A stretch of 64,000 nt of DNA, taken from Streptomyces asoensis. Its GTDB lineage: Bacteria; Actinomycetota; Actinomycetes; Streptomycetales; Streptomycetaceae. Position numbers and translations under genes: made by a program. Below, in pieces: positions 8,226-16,885 of the stretch. Each line of letters begins with the position of its first letter. Position 1 is the first letter of the stretch. The stretch is from positions 248,001 to 312,000 of the forward strand of contig NZ_BNEB01000003.1 in the NCBI RefSeq assembly GCF_016860545.1, written 5' to 3'. Below the pieces are notes generated by a model. That model was not told where the DNA came from. It ran no database searches and saw only the letters and a program-made list of their open reading frames with translations.

Positions 8226-9656
8226 TCACGGACGCAGCGCGGGCTCCCGCTCCACGTCGCGCACGTCCAGCCGGGAGTCGAAGGCCGCCAGCGGCTTCGC
8301 CCGGGCGACGGCGTCGGCCGCGACGCCCGCCCACTCCAGGATGCGGGCCGTGGCCAGCGCCTTCTGGTCCGCGACCAGGCCGGCGACGTTCGCGCCGTGG
8401 TTCAGGCCGGGGGCGGTGAAGACGTAGCTGTCCTTCGCGCCCTTGCCGAGCCGGAAGCGCTCCGCGCCCCACGGGTCGTTCTGGCCGTAGACGAAGAGCA
8501 TGTGGTGGGCGTTGTGCCGCACCCAGGTGTCGACGTCCCGCATCGCCCGCGGCTGGAACTTCATCGTGATGTCGCGGGGGACGAGGTTGCGCGGGGGCTG
8601 GTAGCCGTAGCGGATGTACCGCTTCTCGATGTGCGGGAAGCGGATGGTGGGGGCGCCGAGCTGGGTGCCCGCCTGGTAGTAGTACGGCGTGTAGGTCTCC
8701 AGGCCCTGGTCGGCGTAGGCCGAGAAGCCGGAGATCGTGTCGACGGTCGTCCAGATCTCGTCGTCGGTGGCGGTCGCCGCGTCCGCGGGGATCTTGTCGC
8801 AGTCGGACAGCAGGCTGTACTGCCAGAAGCCCCACACGTAGTCGAGGACGACGGCCTCGTAGGCGCGGTCCAGACTGCCGATGGTGGTGAACGTGTAGCC
8901 GTTCTCCGCCGCGTAGGCCTCGTACTTCTTCTCCAGCGGGGCCCGGCGCACCAGCGCCTCGCGCTGCACGGCGTTCAGCCGGTCGCGGCACTGTGCGGTG
9001 CCGACGGTCGCGAAGAAGCGGTCGTAGGCGGAGTCCTCGTCGTTGACGACGTCGTTGGGGGCCACGTAGGCCACCACGCCGTCCATGTCCCCGGGGTAGA
9101 AGCGCTCGTAGTACGTCGCCGTCATCCCGCCCTTGGAACCGCCCGTGGAGATCCAGTTCTTGGTGTAGATCTTCTTCAGGGCCGTGTAGATGCGGTGCTG
9201 GTCGCCGGCCGCCTGCCAGATGTCCAGCTTCGACCAGTCGGCCGGAGAGGGCCGGGAGGGCGTGAAGAAGCGGTACTCCATGGAGACCTGGTTGCCGTCC
9301 ACGATCTGGGTCGGCTCGCGGCGGCCGGGGTTGGTGGAGACGTTGTAGCCGCCGGTGTAGAACACCGTGGGGCGTGAGGTGTCCTTGTGCAGCACGGTGA
9401 TGCGCTGCTGGAAGGTGCCCCTGTCGGGGTGCCGGTGGTCCACCGGCTGCGTGTAGTTCAGGACGAAGTAGCGGTAGCCGGCGTACGGCTTCTCCTGGAT
9501 CAGGCTCATGCCCGGTACGGCGAGGAGCTGGTCCTCGATGTCCGTCGTGGCGGTGACCCCGGGCCCGGCGGCGGTGGCCGCCCCGGCCGTGGCGGCCGAA
9601 CCCAGGGTGCCTATGAGCACCGTGAGCGCGAGCAGCCATCTGAGCGCCTTGCGCAT
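8226..9656 (-). CDS. Secreted tripeptidyl aminopeptidase, peptidase family S37 (PS-10)
   Basis: 476-aa secreted serine peptidase of the S37/PS-10 family, which in Streptomyces removes N-terminal tripeptides from extracellular proteins. A Sec signal peptide occupies about residues 1-26 (MRKALRWLLALTVL...ATAGA). Y-F-V-L-N-Y-T-Q-P-V-D-H at 63-74 is a family hallmark. The nucleophile elbow is G-G-S174-K-G-G, and FVYGQNDPWGAERF plus GLNHGAN near 390-430 carry the acidic and His members of the triad. Length is typical. It is transcribed alone and converges on the GH3 gene. Confidence 0.88.
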   Translation of the reverse strand: MRKALRWLLALTVLIGTLGSAATAGAATAAGPGVTATTDIEDQLLAVPGMSLIQEKPYAGYRYFVLNYTQPVDHRHPDRGTFQQRITVLHKDTSRPTVFYTGGYNVSTNPGRREPTQIVDGNQVSMEYRFFTPSRPSPADWSKLDIWQAAGDQHRIYTALKKIYTKNWISTGGSKGGMTATYYERFYPGDMDGVVAYVAPNDVVNDEDSAYDRFFATVGTAQCRDRLNAVQREALVRRAPLEKKYEAYAAENGYTFTTIGSLDRAYEAVVLDYVWGFWQYSLLSDCDKIPADAATATDDEIWTTVDTISGFSAYADQGLETYTPYYYQAGTQLGAPTIRFPHIEKRYIRYGYQPPRNLVPRDITMKFQPRAMRDVDTWVRHNAHHMLFVYGQNDPWGAERFRLGKGAKDSYVFTAPGLNHGANVAGLVADQKALATARILEWAGVAADAVARAKPLAAFDSRLDVRDVEREPALRP

Positions 9657-9770
9657 GCGCGTGCACCCTCCCTGTGAGACAGATGTGCGTCGCCGGAAGC
9701 TATCGGAGCAACACCCGTCACACCAGAGGGGGTTGACGCATCAGGGCCGGTTGCCGCGGGAGGGCCGCGG

Positions 9771-10175
9771 TCAGCAGAGGAACCAGCCGGAGCGGTACGA
9801 GCCGCTGCCCACCGCTCCCGTCACCCGCACGCACCGGTGTCCCGCGTAGACCCTGACCGGTGGCGAACTGCGCGTGTCCTTACGGGACTTGCGTACGGCG
9901 ACATGACCGCGCGCCTGCACGCTCACCGAGACCAGCCGCCGGGTGCCGGGGTTCTTCTGCACGGTCACGGCGCAGACGTAGGCGCCGTCCTTGAAGACCA
10001 GCACGGAGCCGGTGGAGAAGGGCAGGGTGCGCACCTTGCGGCCGGGGCAGGGCGCGGAGGACGACGCCGCCCGGGCGCTGTCCGGCACGGCGACGGCGAG
10101 GAGCACGGAGGCGAGCAGCACGACCAGGGCGAGCACCAGCCGCCGGACCGTCGGACGTGCCGTCCCTGCGCCCAC
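9771..10175 (-). CDS. Small secreted protein of unknown function
   Basis: 134-aa protein with an N-terminal signal peptide (RRLVLALVVLLASVLLAVAVP...ARA) and a mature part of about 95 residues holding four Cys (C-P-G-R-K; Y-V-C-A-V; H-R-C-V-R; terminal F-L-C), probably two disulfides. The mature part is basic and has no domain I recognise. GTG at 10175 is preferred because it puts the positively charged n-region directly before the hydrophobic core; an upstream ATG at 10268 would add an implausible Arg/Cys-rich leader. An inverted repeat sits 25 bp upstream. Confidence 0.65.
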   Translation of the reverse strand: MGAGTARPTVRRLVLALVVLLASVLLAVAVPDSARAASSSAPCPGRKVRTLPFSTGSVLVFKDGAYVCAVTVQKNPGTRRLVSVSVQARGHVAVRKSRKDTRSSPPVRVYAGHRCVRVTGAVGSGSYRSGWFLC

Positions 10176-10199
10176 GGTTTCCCGCCCCTCCCACACCCG

Positions 10200-10230
10200 C
10201 CGTACATCCGATCGCCGTACTGATGTACGG
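10200..10230. promoter_or_regulatory. Inverted repeat upstream of small secreted protein gene
   Basis: CCGTACATC (10200-10208) is mirrored exactly by GATGTACGG (10222-10230). A nested dyad CCGTAC-TGAT-GTACGG occupies 10215-10230. It lies 25-55 bp before the start of the minus-strand gene, where an operator or 5'-leader hairpin would be expected. The cognate factor is unknown. Confidence 0.35.
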
Positions 10231-10302
10231 ACGCACGGAGCACACCGAATGGTTGCGCGCCCCCGCACAGGCCGCCCCCGCGCAGCCCGCTCGCGCGCCG
10301 GC

Positions 10303-13300
10303 TCACACCGCCGCGGGCTCGTCCTCCCCCACGAACGTGCGCCACAGGCGGGCGTACCGTCCGTCGAGCGCGAGCAGTTCGTCGTGCGTGCCGTCCTCCA
10401 CCACCCGGCCGTGGTCCATGACCACGACCCGGTCGGCGCGGGCGGCGGTGGTCAGACGGTGGGCCACCACCAGGGTCGTACGGCGGCCGGCCAGCCGGTC
10501 CGTGGCCTGGTTGACCAGCGCTTCCGTCGCCAGGTCGAGGGCGGCCGTCGCCTCGTCGAGGAGCAGGACGTCGGGGTCGACGAGTTCGGCGCGGGCGAGC
10601 GCGATCAGCTGGCGCTGGCCCGCGGAGAGGTTGCGGCCGCGTTCGGCCACCGCGTGCAGATAGCCGCCGTCGAGGGTGGCGATCATCTCGTGCGCGCCGA
10701 CCGCCCGGGCCGCCGCCTCCACCTCGGCGTCGGTGGCGTCGGGCCGGCCGTAGGCGATGGCGTCGCGCACGGTGCCGGGGAAGAGGTAGGCCTCCTGCGG
10801 GACGACGCCCAGCCGGTGGCGGTAGGAGGTGAGGTCGAGGGAGCGCAGGTCCCTGCCGTCGACGGTGACCCGGCCGCCGGTGGGGTCGTAGAACCGGGCC
10901 ACCAGTTTGACCAGCGTCGACTTGCCCGCGCCGGTCTCCCCGACGAAGGCGACGGTCTGGCCCGCCGGGATGCTCAGCGCGATGCCGCCGAGGGCCTCTT
11001 CCTCCTCGCCGTACCGGAAGTGCACGTCGTCGAAGGCGATCTCGCCGCGCAGCGACACGACCTGCTCCGGCTCCTCGGCGGACTTCGTGGACGTCGGCTC
11101 GCGCAGCAGCTGCTGGATGCGGCCGAGGGAGACGGTCGCCTGCTGGTAGCCGTCGAAGACCTGGGAGAGCTGCTGGACCGGGGCGAAGAACAGGTCGATG
11201 TAGAGGAGGTACGCGACCAGGGCGCCGGTGGTGAGCGTCGCCGCTTCCACCCGGCCCGCGCCCGCGATCAGGACCGCCGCCGCCGCGGCCGACGACAGCA
11301 GCTGGACGAAGGGGAAGTAGACGGAGATCAGCAACTGCCCCCGGATCCGCGCCCTGCGGTAGCTGTCGGAGCGCTCGGCGAACCGTGCCGCTCCGTCCCG
11401 CTCGCGCCGGAAGGCCTGCACGATCCTGAGCCCGGACACCGACTCCTGGAGGTCGGCGTTGACCGTCGACACCCGCTCGCGGGCGAGTTCGTACGCCTTC
11501 ACGCTCGCCCGGCGGAAGAAGTAGGTGGCGACGACGAGGGGAGGCAGCGTCGCGAAGACGATCAGCGCGAGCTGCACGTCGATCACCAGCAGGGCGATCA
11601 TGATGCCGAAGAAGGTGACGACCGAGACGAAAGCCGTGACGAGACCGGTCTGGAGGAAGGTGGAGAGGGCGTCGACGTCCGTCGTCATCCTCGTCATGAT
11701 CCGGCCGGTCAGCTCGCGCTCGTAGTAGTCGAGTCCCAGGCGCTGGAGCTGGGCGAATATCTTCAGCCTGAGGGTGTAGAGCACCCGTTCGCCGGTGCGG
11801 CCGGTCATCCGGATCTCGCCGGTCTGCGCCGCCCACTGCACCGCGACGGCGAGCAGGGCGAGCAGCGAGGCGGCCCAGACCGCGCCCAGCGCCGCCCGGG
11901 TCACGCCCTGGTCGATGCCGTGCCGGATCATCACCGGCAGCAGCAGGCCCGCCCCGGCGTCGACGGCGACCAGGCCGAGGCTGACCAGGAGGGGTGCGCC
12001 GAAGCCGCGCAGCAGCCTGCGCAGGCCGTACGACGTCTCCGGCAGGACCGCCTGCCGTTCGTCGACGCCGGGGGTGTCGACGAGCGGGGGCAGCGTCTCG
12101 ATCTGGGCGAGCAGCCCGGGGGTGGCCGGCATCCCGGACAGCGCGGTGTCCTCGGGCTCCCGGTCGCCGGTCCACAGCCTGGGGGTGACCCCGCGCTCGG
12201 CGTCGAACTCGGCGTCCAGCTCGTCGCGGACGGTGGTGTCCTCGCCCGGCGCCGGCCGCTGGGTGTGGCCGGGCGAGACGCCGCCGAGTTCGTCGGGGTC
12301 GGTGAGGAGGCGGCGGTAGAGCGCGGAGCGTTCCTGGAGTTCCTCGTGGGTGCCGAGGTCGGCGAGGCGGCCGCCGTCCAGGACGGCGATGCGGTCGGCG
12401 AGGTTGAGGGTGGAGCGGCGGTGGGCGATGAGCAGGGTCGTACGGCCCCGCATGACCTGCTTCAGCGCCTCATGGATCTCGTGCTCGACCGCCGCGTCCA
12501 CGGCCGAGGTCGCGTCGTCGAGGACCAGCAGGCGCGGGTCGGTGAGGATCGCCCGGGCGAGTGCGACGCGCTGGCGCTGGCCGCCGGAGAGGGTCAGACC
12601 GTGCTCGCCGACCGTCGTGTCGTAGCCGTCGGGCAGTTCGGTGATGAAGCGGTCGGCCTGGGCGGCGCGGGCGGCGGCCTCGATCTGCTCCTGCGTGGCG
12701 TCGGGGCGGCCGTAGGCGATGTTGGCGCGGACGGTGTCGGAGAAGAGGAACGAGTCCTCGGGGACCAGGCCGATCGCGGCCCGCAGCGAGTCGAGGGTGA
12801 GTTCGCGGACGTCGTGCCCGCCGACGAGGACGGCGCCCCGCGTGACGTCGTACAGGCGCGGCAGGAGGAGGGAGACCGTGGACTTGCCTGAGCCGGAGGA
12901 GCCGACGACCGCGAGGGTCTCCCCGGCGCGGATCTCGAAGGTGAGCCCGTCGAGGACGGGCCGGTCCGGGTCGTAGCCGAAGGCCACGTCGTCGAACTCG
13001 ACGGTGGCGGGGGCGTCGGCGGGCAGGTCCTTGGTGCCGTCCGCCAGCGACGGCTCGGTGTCGATCAGCTCCAGGACGCGTTCGGTGCCCGCGCGGGCCT
13101 GCTGGCCGACGGTGAGGACCACGGCGAGCATCCGGACCGGGCCGACGAGCTGGGCGAGGTAGGTGGAGAACGCGACGAAGGTGCCGAGGGTGATGTGGCC
13201 GCGTACCGCCAGCCAGCCGCCGAGCGCCAGCATGGCCACCTGGCCGAGGGCGGGGACGGCCTGGAGGACGGGGGTGTACGCCGAGTTCAGGCGGATCGTG

Positions 13301-14022
13301 CGCAGCCGGCCGGCGAAGAGGCGGCGGCCGACCTCGCGCAGTTTGCCGGTCTCCTGGTCCTCCTGGCCGAAGCCCTTGACGACCCGTACCCCGCTGACGG
13401 CTCCGTCGACGACGCCCGCGACGGCCGCCGCCTGGGCCTGGGCGTACCAGGTGGCCGGGTGGAGTCTGGTGCGGCTGCGGCGGGCGATGTACGCGAGGGC
13501 GGGTGCCACGGCGAGGGCCACCAGGGTGAGCGGCAGGGACAGCCAGGCCATGACGACCAGGGAGATCACGAACAGCAGGAGGTTGCCGATCGTCATCGGG
13601 AGCATGAAGAGCAGGCCCTGGATGAGCTGGAGGTCGCTGGTGGCCCGGCCCACGACCTGACCGGTGGACAGTTCGTCCTGGCGCCGGCCGTCCAGCCGGG
13701 TGATCGTCTCGAACATCTCGGTCCGCAGGTCGTGCTGGACGTCGAGGGCGAGCCGGCCGCCGTAGTAGCGGCGCACGAAGGTGAGGGCGTAGACGAGGAC
13801 GGCGGCGCCGAGCAGGGCTCCGGCCCAGGGCGCCATGTCCCGGCTGTGGTCGCCGATGACGTCGTCGATGATCACCTTGGTGACCAGCGGGACCAGCGCC
13901 AGGACGGCCATGCCGCCGAGGGAGGAGCCGAGCGCGAGGACGACGTCCGTCCGGTGGCGCCAGGCGTACCCGGCGAGTCTGCGCGCCCAGCCCTGCCGGC
14001 GCTCCCCCTGCTGCACTGCCAC
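10303..14022 (-). CDS. Fused ABC exporter (TMD-NBD-TMD-NBD)
   Basis: 1239-aa single-chain ABC exporter, two type-IV half transporters in tandem. The first half has six TM segments, Walker A G-S-S-G-S-G-K-S-T, signature L-S-G-G-Q-R-Q-R and Walker B ending L-V-L-D-D-A-T-S-A-V-D, i.e. Asp in place of the catalytic Glu. The second half has G-E-T-G-A-G-K-S-T, signature L-S-A-G-Q-R-Q and Walker B L-L-L-D-E-A-T-A-A-L-D. This is the pattern of heterodimeric exporters with one degenerate site (TM287/288, BmrCD type), here as one polypeptide. GTG at 14022 has AGGAAGG 8 bp upstream; the ATG at 14112 has its GGAGG abutting the codon. The substrate is unknown. Confidence 0.88.
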   Translation of the reverse strand: MAVQQGERRQGWARRLAGYAWRHRTDVVLALGSSLGGMAVLALVPLVTKVIIDDVIGDHSRDMAPWAGALLGAAVLVYALTFVRRYYGGRLALDVQHDLRTEMFETITRLDGRRQDELSTGQVVGRATSDLQLIQGLLFMLPMTIGNLLLFVISLVVMAWLSLPLTLVALAVAPALAYIARRSRTRLHPATWYAQAQAAAVAGVVDGAVSGVRVVKGFGQEDQETGKLREVGRRLFAGRLRTIRLNSAYTPVLQAVPALGQVAMLALGGWLAVRGHITLGTFVAFSTYLAQLVGPVRMLAVVLTVGQQARAGTERVLELIDTEPSLADGTKDLPADAPATVEFDDVAFGYDPDRPVLDGLTFEIRAGETLAVVGSSGSGKSTVSLLLPRLYDVTRGAVLVGGHDVRELTLDSLRAAIGLVPEDSFLFSDTVRANIAYGRPDATQEQIEAAARAAQADRFITELPDGYDTTVGEHGLTLSGGQRQRVALARAILTDPRLLVLDDATSAVDAAVEHEIHEALKQVMRGRTTLLIAHRRSTLNLADRIAVLDGGRLADLGTHEELQERSALYRRLLTDPDELGGVSPGHTQRPAPGEDTTVRDELDAEFDAERGVTPRLWTGDREPEDTALSGMPATPGLLAQIETLPPLVDTPGVDERQAVLPETSYGLRRLLRGFGAPLLVSLGLVAVDAGAGLLLPVMIRHGIDQGVTRAALGAVWAASLLALLAVAVQWAAQTGEIRMTGRTGERVLYTLRLKIFAQLQRLGLDYYERELTGRIMTRMTTDVDALSTFLQTGLVTAFVSVVTFFGIMIALLVIDVQLALIVFATLPPLVVATYFFRRASVKAYELARERVSTVNADLQESVSGLRIVQAFRRERDGAARFAERSDSYRRARIRGQLLISVYFPFVQLLSSAAAAAVLIAGAGRVEAATLTTGALVAYLLYIDLFFAPVQQLSQVFDGYQQATVSLGRIQQLLREPTSTKSAEEPEQVVSLRGEIAFDDVHFRYGEEEEALGGIALSIPAGQTVAFVGETGAGKSTLVKLVARFYDPTGGRVTVDGRDLRSLDLTSYRHRLGVVPQEAYLFPGTVRDAIAYGRPDATDAEVEAAARAVGAHEMIATLDGGYLHAVAERGRNLSAGQRQLIALARAELVDPDVLLLDEATAALDLATEALVNQATDRLAGRRTTLVVAHRLTTAARADRVVVMDHGRVVEDGTHDELLALDGRYARLWRTFVGEDEPAAV

Positions 14023-14112
14023 GCCGATGCCTTCCTGTCGTCCTGGCCGGCCGGTCGTCCCGGTCGTCCTCGTCTGCCGGAAGGCACCAACGCCGAAGGA
14101 AGCGGATTTCAT

Positions 14113-14423
14113 CCCTCCGCAACAATCGGGGGCGGGATCAGGCCCGGACCCGCGGACGGTGGAAGCGGGTGGTCTGCGCCGCGTTCTGGTTGTCGTCGCT
14201 GACCAGGAGCACCGTCAGCCGGCCCTTGTCACGGCCCGTGACCACCATGCCCCTCGATGTTGTCGAGCAGCGGGTTCGGCTGGGGCTGGTGGGCGGTCGC
14301 CACGAATGTCGGCCTCGGTCCGCTCCTCCGGTCGCCGCGCGCGGGGTCCCGCACCCCCGCCGGAGCGCCTTCACAGCGGACGGCCAGCTCCGGCACAGCG
14401 GTCACCCAAGGCGGCCGGACAGC
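14113..14423. other. Intergenic region: ABC exporter / GT39 gene
   Basis: This 311-bp divergent gap holds the esterase remnant on the minus strand (to about 14352). The last ~70 bp should carry the GT39 promoter, but I see no convincing -10/-35 or strong ribosome binding site there. Confidence 0.5.
14138..14352 (-). pseudogene. C-terminal remnant of a phytase-like esterase, frameshifted
   Basis: Reading the minus strand from 14352, one frame gives the fragment PTFVATAHQPQPNPLLDNIE. A single extra G in the run at 14250-14253 then shifts the frame, and the neighbouring frame continues MVVTGRDKGRLTVLLVSDDN and ends ...TTRFHRPRVRA at 14138. Together this looks like the C-terminal ~70 residues of secreted 'esterase-like activity of phytase' proteins, which end N-I-E-G-M...L-L-V-S-D-D-N. 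The rest of the gene is missing. The assignment is from memory of family sequences. Confidence 0.6.
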
Positions 14424-16676
14424 ATGCGCAGGGTGACCTCAGCCACCGATCCCCTCCCCCACCCGAGCGCCCCCGCCGCCGCGGCCCCGCCCGGGAGCGC
14501 TCCGACGGCTCCCGAGACGGCTCCAAAGGCTCCGCCGCCGGACCGTGCGCCGCGCTGGTCGCTGCCCGCCCTGATCGCGATCCTGGTCCTGGCGGCGGTG
14601 CTCTACGGCTGGAACCTGTCGGGCAGCAGCCTCAACAGCTTCTACAGCGCAGCCGTCTACAGCGGCACGCAGAGCTGGAAGGCGTGGTTCTTCGGCTCGC
14701 TCGACGCCGGGAACTTCATCACCGTCGACAAGCCGCCGTTCGCGCTCATGGTCATGGGCCTGTCCTGCCGGATCTTCGGCTTCGGCACCTGGCAGATGAT
14801 GCTGCCGGAGGTCGCGGCGGCCCTGGGCACCATCTGGATCCTGCACTCCTCGGTGAAGCGGGCCTTCGGGCACGCGGCCGCAGCCGTCGCGGCACTGGTG
14901 CTGGCGCTGACGCCCATCACGGTCGCCATCAACCGCGACAACAACCCCGACACCGTCCTGGTGCTGCTGATGGTGGCCGGCGCCGCCCTCGCGCTGCGCG
15001 CCACCCGCGACGACCGGCTGCTGCCGCTCATCGGCTCCGCCGTGTGCTTCGGGCTCGCCTTCAACACCAAGATGCTCCAGGGCTACATCGCGCTGCCCGC
15101 CGTCTTCGCCGTATACCTGTACGCCTCGCGGCTCGGCTGGGGCAGGAAGGCCCTGAACCTGGCGCTGGCCGCCGTGGCACTGGCCGTCGCCAGCTTCTGG
15201 TGGGCGACCGCCGTGTCCCTGGTGCCCGCCGACGACCGCCCGTACATCGGCGGCTCGACCGACGGCAGCGCCTGGGACCTGATCATGGGCTACAACGGGC
15301 TCGGCCGCGTCCTCGGCGGCGAGGGCAACGGGGGCGGCGGCGGGGGCGGCGGCACCTTCGCCGGGACGGCGGGGATCGGCCGGATGTTCAACGACGTCCT
15401 CGGCGGCCAGATCTCCTGGCTGATCCCCTTCGCGGGCATCGCGCTGGTGGCCGGCCTGGTGCTCCGCGGCCGCGCACCGCGCACCGACGTGACGCGCGCC
15501 GCGCTGGTCCTGTGGGGCGGCTGGCTCGTCCTGCACTACCTGACCTTCGCCATGGCGGAGGGCACCATGCACCCGTACTACACGACCGCGCTCGCCCCGG
15601 GCATCGCGGCGCTGTGCGGGGGCGGCGGGGTGATGCTGTGGCGAGCCCTGCGCGACGGCGGCGCCCGCTGGTCGTGGGTGCTGCCCGCGGGGCTCGCGGT
15701 CACCGGTGTCTGGGCGGTCGTGCTGCTGCGCCGCGCCACCGGCTGGAACACCTGGCTGTGGCCGGTCGTCGCCGTGCTGACGGTCCTCGCGGTCGCGGGC
15801 CTGCTCGTCCTGCGGTCGGCGCGGTCCGGCATCCGGGCCCGGCTGCTCGGTGTGTCCCTCGCCGCGGCGATCGTGGCGTCCCTCGCCGGTCCGACGGCGT
15901 ACGCCGCCTCGCCGGCCTTCGGTTCGTCCGGCGGCATGATGGGCGGCACCAACCCGACCGCAGGTCCGTCCACCGGCGGTGGAACGGGCGGACCCGGCGG
16001 CGGTGGCGGCCGGGGCGGCTTCGGGGGCGGCGAAGGCGGTCCCGGCGGCCAGGCGCCCGGCGGTGACCGGCAGGGCGCCGGGACCGGCGGCGGGTTCCCC
16101 GGCGGCGGCAACGGCGAACTCCCGCAGGCCGGCGGCACCGGCGGCAGCGCCCAGGGCGGCGAGGAGGGCACCGCCCGGGGCGGTGGCGACGGCGGACCCG
16201 GCGGCGGTACGGGTGGCGGCATGGGCGGGGGCGGTGGCATGGGCGGCGCCGACAGCGGGCTCGTGTCGTACCTGGAGAAGCACCAGGACGGCGCCACCTG
16301 GCTGATCGCCGTGTCCAACTCGCAGAGCGCGGGCCAGATGATCCTGAGCACCGGCAAGCCCGTCATCTCCATGTGGGGCTTCACCGGTTCCGACCGGGCG
16401 ATGACGCTCGCCGAGCTCAAGAAGCTGGTGAAGAAGGGCGAACTGCACTACATCCAGCTCGGCGGCGGCGGGATGGGCGGCAACAGCAGCCTGAACCAGG
16501 AGATCACCGCCTGGGTGCAGAAGAACGGCACGGCGGTGCAGGCGAGCGAGTACGGCGCGACGTCGGCCTCCGCGTCCGGCTCGGAGACCTCCGGCTCGGA
16601 GACCTCCGGCTCGGAGACCTCGGCGCAGGGCGGCCAGTCGACGGTGTACCGGCTGGACGCCTCGGACGTGAGCTGA
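14424..16676 (+). CDS. GT39 family membrane glycosyltransferase (YkcB-like)
   Basis: 750-aa polytopic protein of the ArnT/PMT-like glycosyltransferase 39 class, probably using polyprenyl-phosphate sugars to glycosylate envelope components. After a Pro/Ala-rich cytoplasmic N-terminus (1-45) comes TM1. The first extracytoplasmic loop has S-L-D-A-G-N-F-I-T-V-D-K-P-P, the D-K-P-P sugar-donor site of this group. About eleven further TM segments run to about residue 495. A glycine-rich linker of about 110 residues follows, then a soluble domain (SYLEKHQDGATWLIAVSNSQ...) like the C-terminal domain of YkcB-type mannosyltransferases, and a Ser-Glu-Thr-Ser-Gly repeat tail. Start uncertain: ATG 14424 or GTG 14433, both with weak SD. 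Confidence 0.82.
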   Translation: MRRVTSATDPLPHPSAPAAAAPPGSAPTAPETAPKAPPPDRAPRWSLPALIAILVLAAVLYGWNLSGSSLNSFYSAAVYSGTQSWKAWFFGSLDAGNFITVDKPPFALMVMGLSCRIFGFGTWQMMLPEVAAALGTIWILHSSVKRAFGHAAAAVAALVLALTPITVAINRDNNPDTVLVLLMVAGAALALRATRDDRLLPLIGSAVCFGLAFNTKMLQGYIALPAVFAVYLYASRLGWGRKALNLALAAVALAVASFWWATAVSLVPADDRPYIGGSTDGSAWDLIMGYNGLGRVLGGEGNGGGGGGGGTFAGTAGIGRMFNDVLGGQISWLIPFAGIALVAGLVLRGRAPRTDVTRAALVLWGGWLVLHYLTFAMAEGTMHPYYTTALAPGIAALCGGGGVMLWRALRDGGARWSWVLPAGLAVTGVWAVVLLRRATGWNTWLWPVVAVLTVLAVAGLLVLRSARSGIRARLLGVSLAAAIVASLAGPTAYAASPAFGSSGGMMGGTNPTAGPSTGGGTGGPGGGGGRGGFGGGEGGPGGQAPGGDRQGAGTGGGFPGGGNGELPQAGGTGGSAQGGEEGTARGGGDGGPGGGTGGGMGGGGGMGGADSGLVSYLEKHQDGATWLIAVSNSQSAGQMILSTGKPVISMWGFTGSDRAMTLAELKKLVKKGELHYIQLGGGGMGGNSSLNQEITAWVQKNGTAVQASEYGATSASASGSETSGSETSGSETSAQGGQSTVYRLDASDVS
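16581..16620 (+). repeat. 15-bp tandem repeat coding SETSG units
   Basis: TCGGAGACCTCCGGC is present two full times (16581-16595, 16596-16610) and a third time in part (16611-16620), encoding Ser-Glu-Thr-Ser-Gly repeats at the C-terminus of the GT39 protein. It is in frame and could expand or contract. Confidence 0.9.
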
Positions 16677-16696
16677 CCCGGAGCGGCTCCCCGGAC

Positions 16697-16731
16697 GGAA
16701 CGGCCCCTGACAGGACGTCAGGGGCCGTTCC
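16697..16731 (+). terminator. Terminator of GT39 gene
   Basis: Perfect 15-bp inverted repeat (16697-16711 with 16717-16731), loop AGGAC, 20 bp after the GT39 stop. Confidence 0.88.
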
Positions 16732-16885
16732 TGCGTGAGGAAGCGCGTTCGATCCGCGTGGACTGGGCACGGTTTGCCGGTCCTCGTCACCCGATGGACA
16801 TGTCAGATTCATTGCCATGACCGCATGTGCATGTCACTCTCCCGATTGCCGCCTTCAATCAACCCGCGTAGATCGGACACCCCAC

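Noticed and set aside
9991..12891. 966-codon open frame antisense to the ABC exporter
   Set aside because: Typical high-GC shadow frame; the opposite strand encodes a full ABC exporter with Walker and signature motifs.
14439..16790. 783-codon frame antisense to the GT39 gene
   Set aside because: Low-complexity shadow of the glycine-rich coding strand; no conserved domain.
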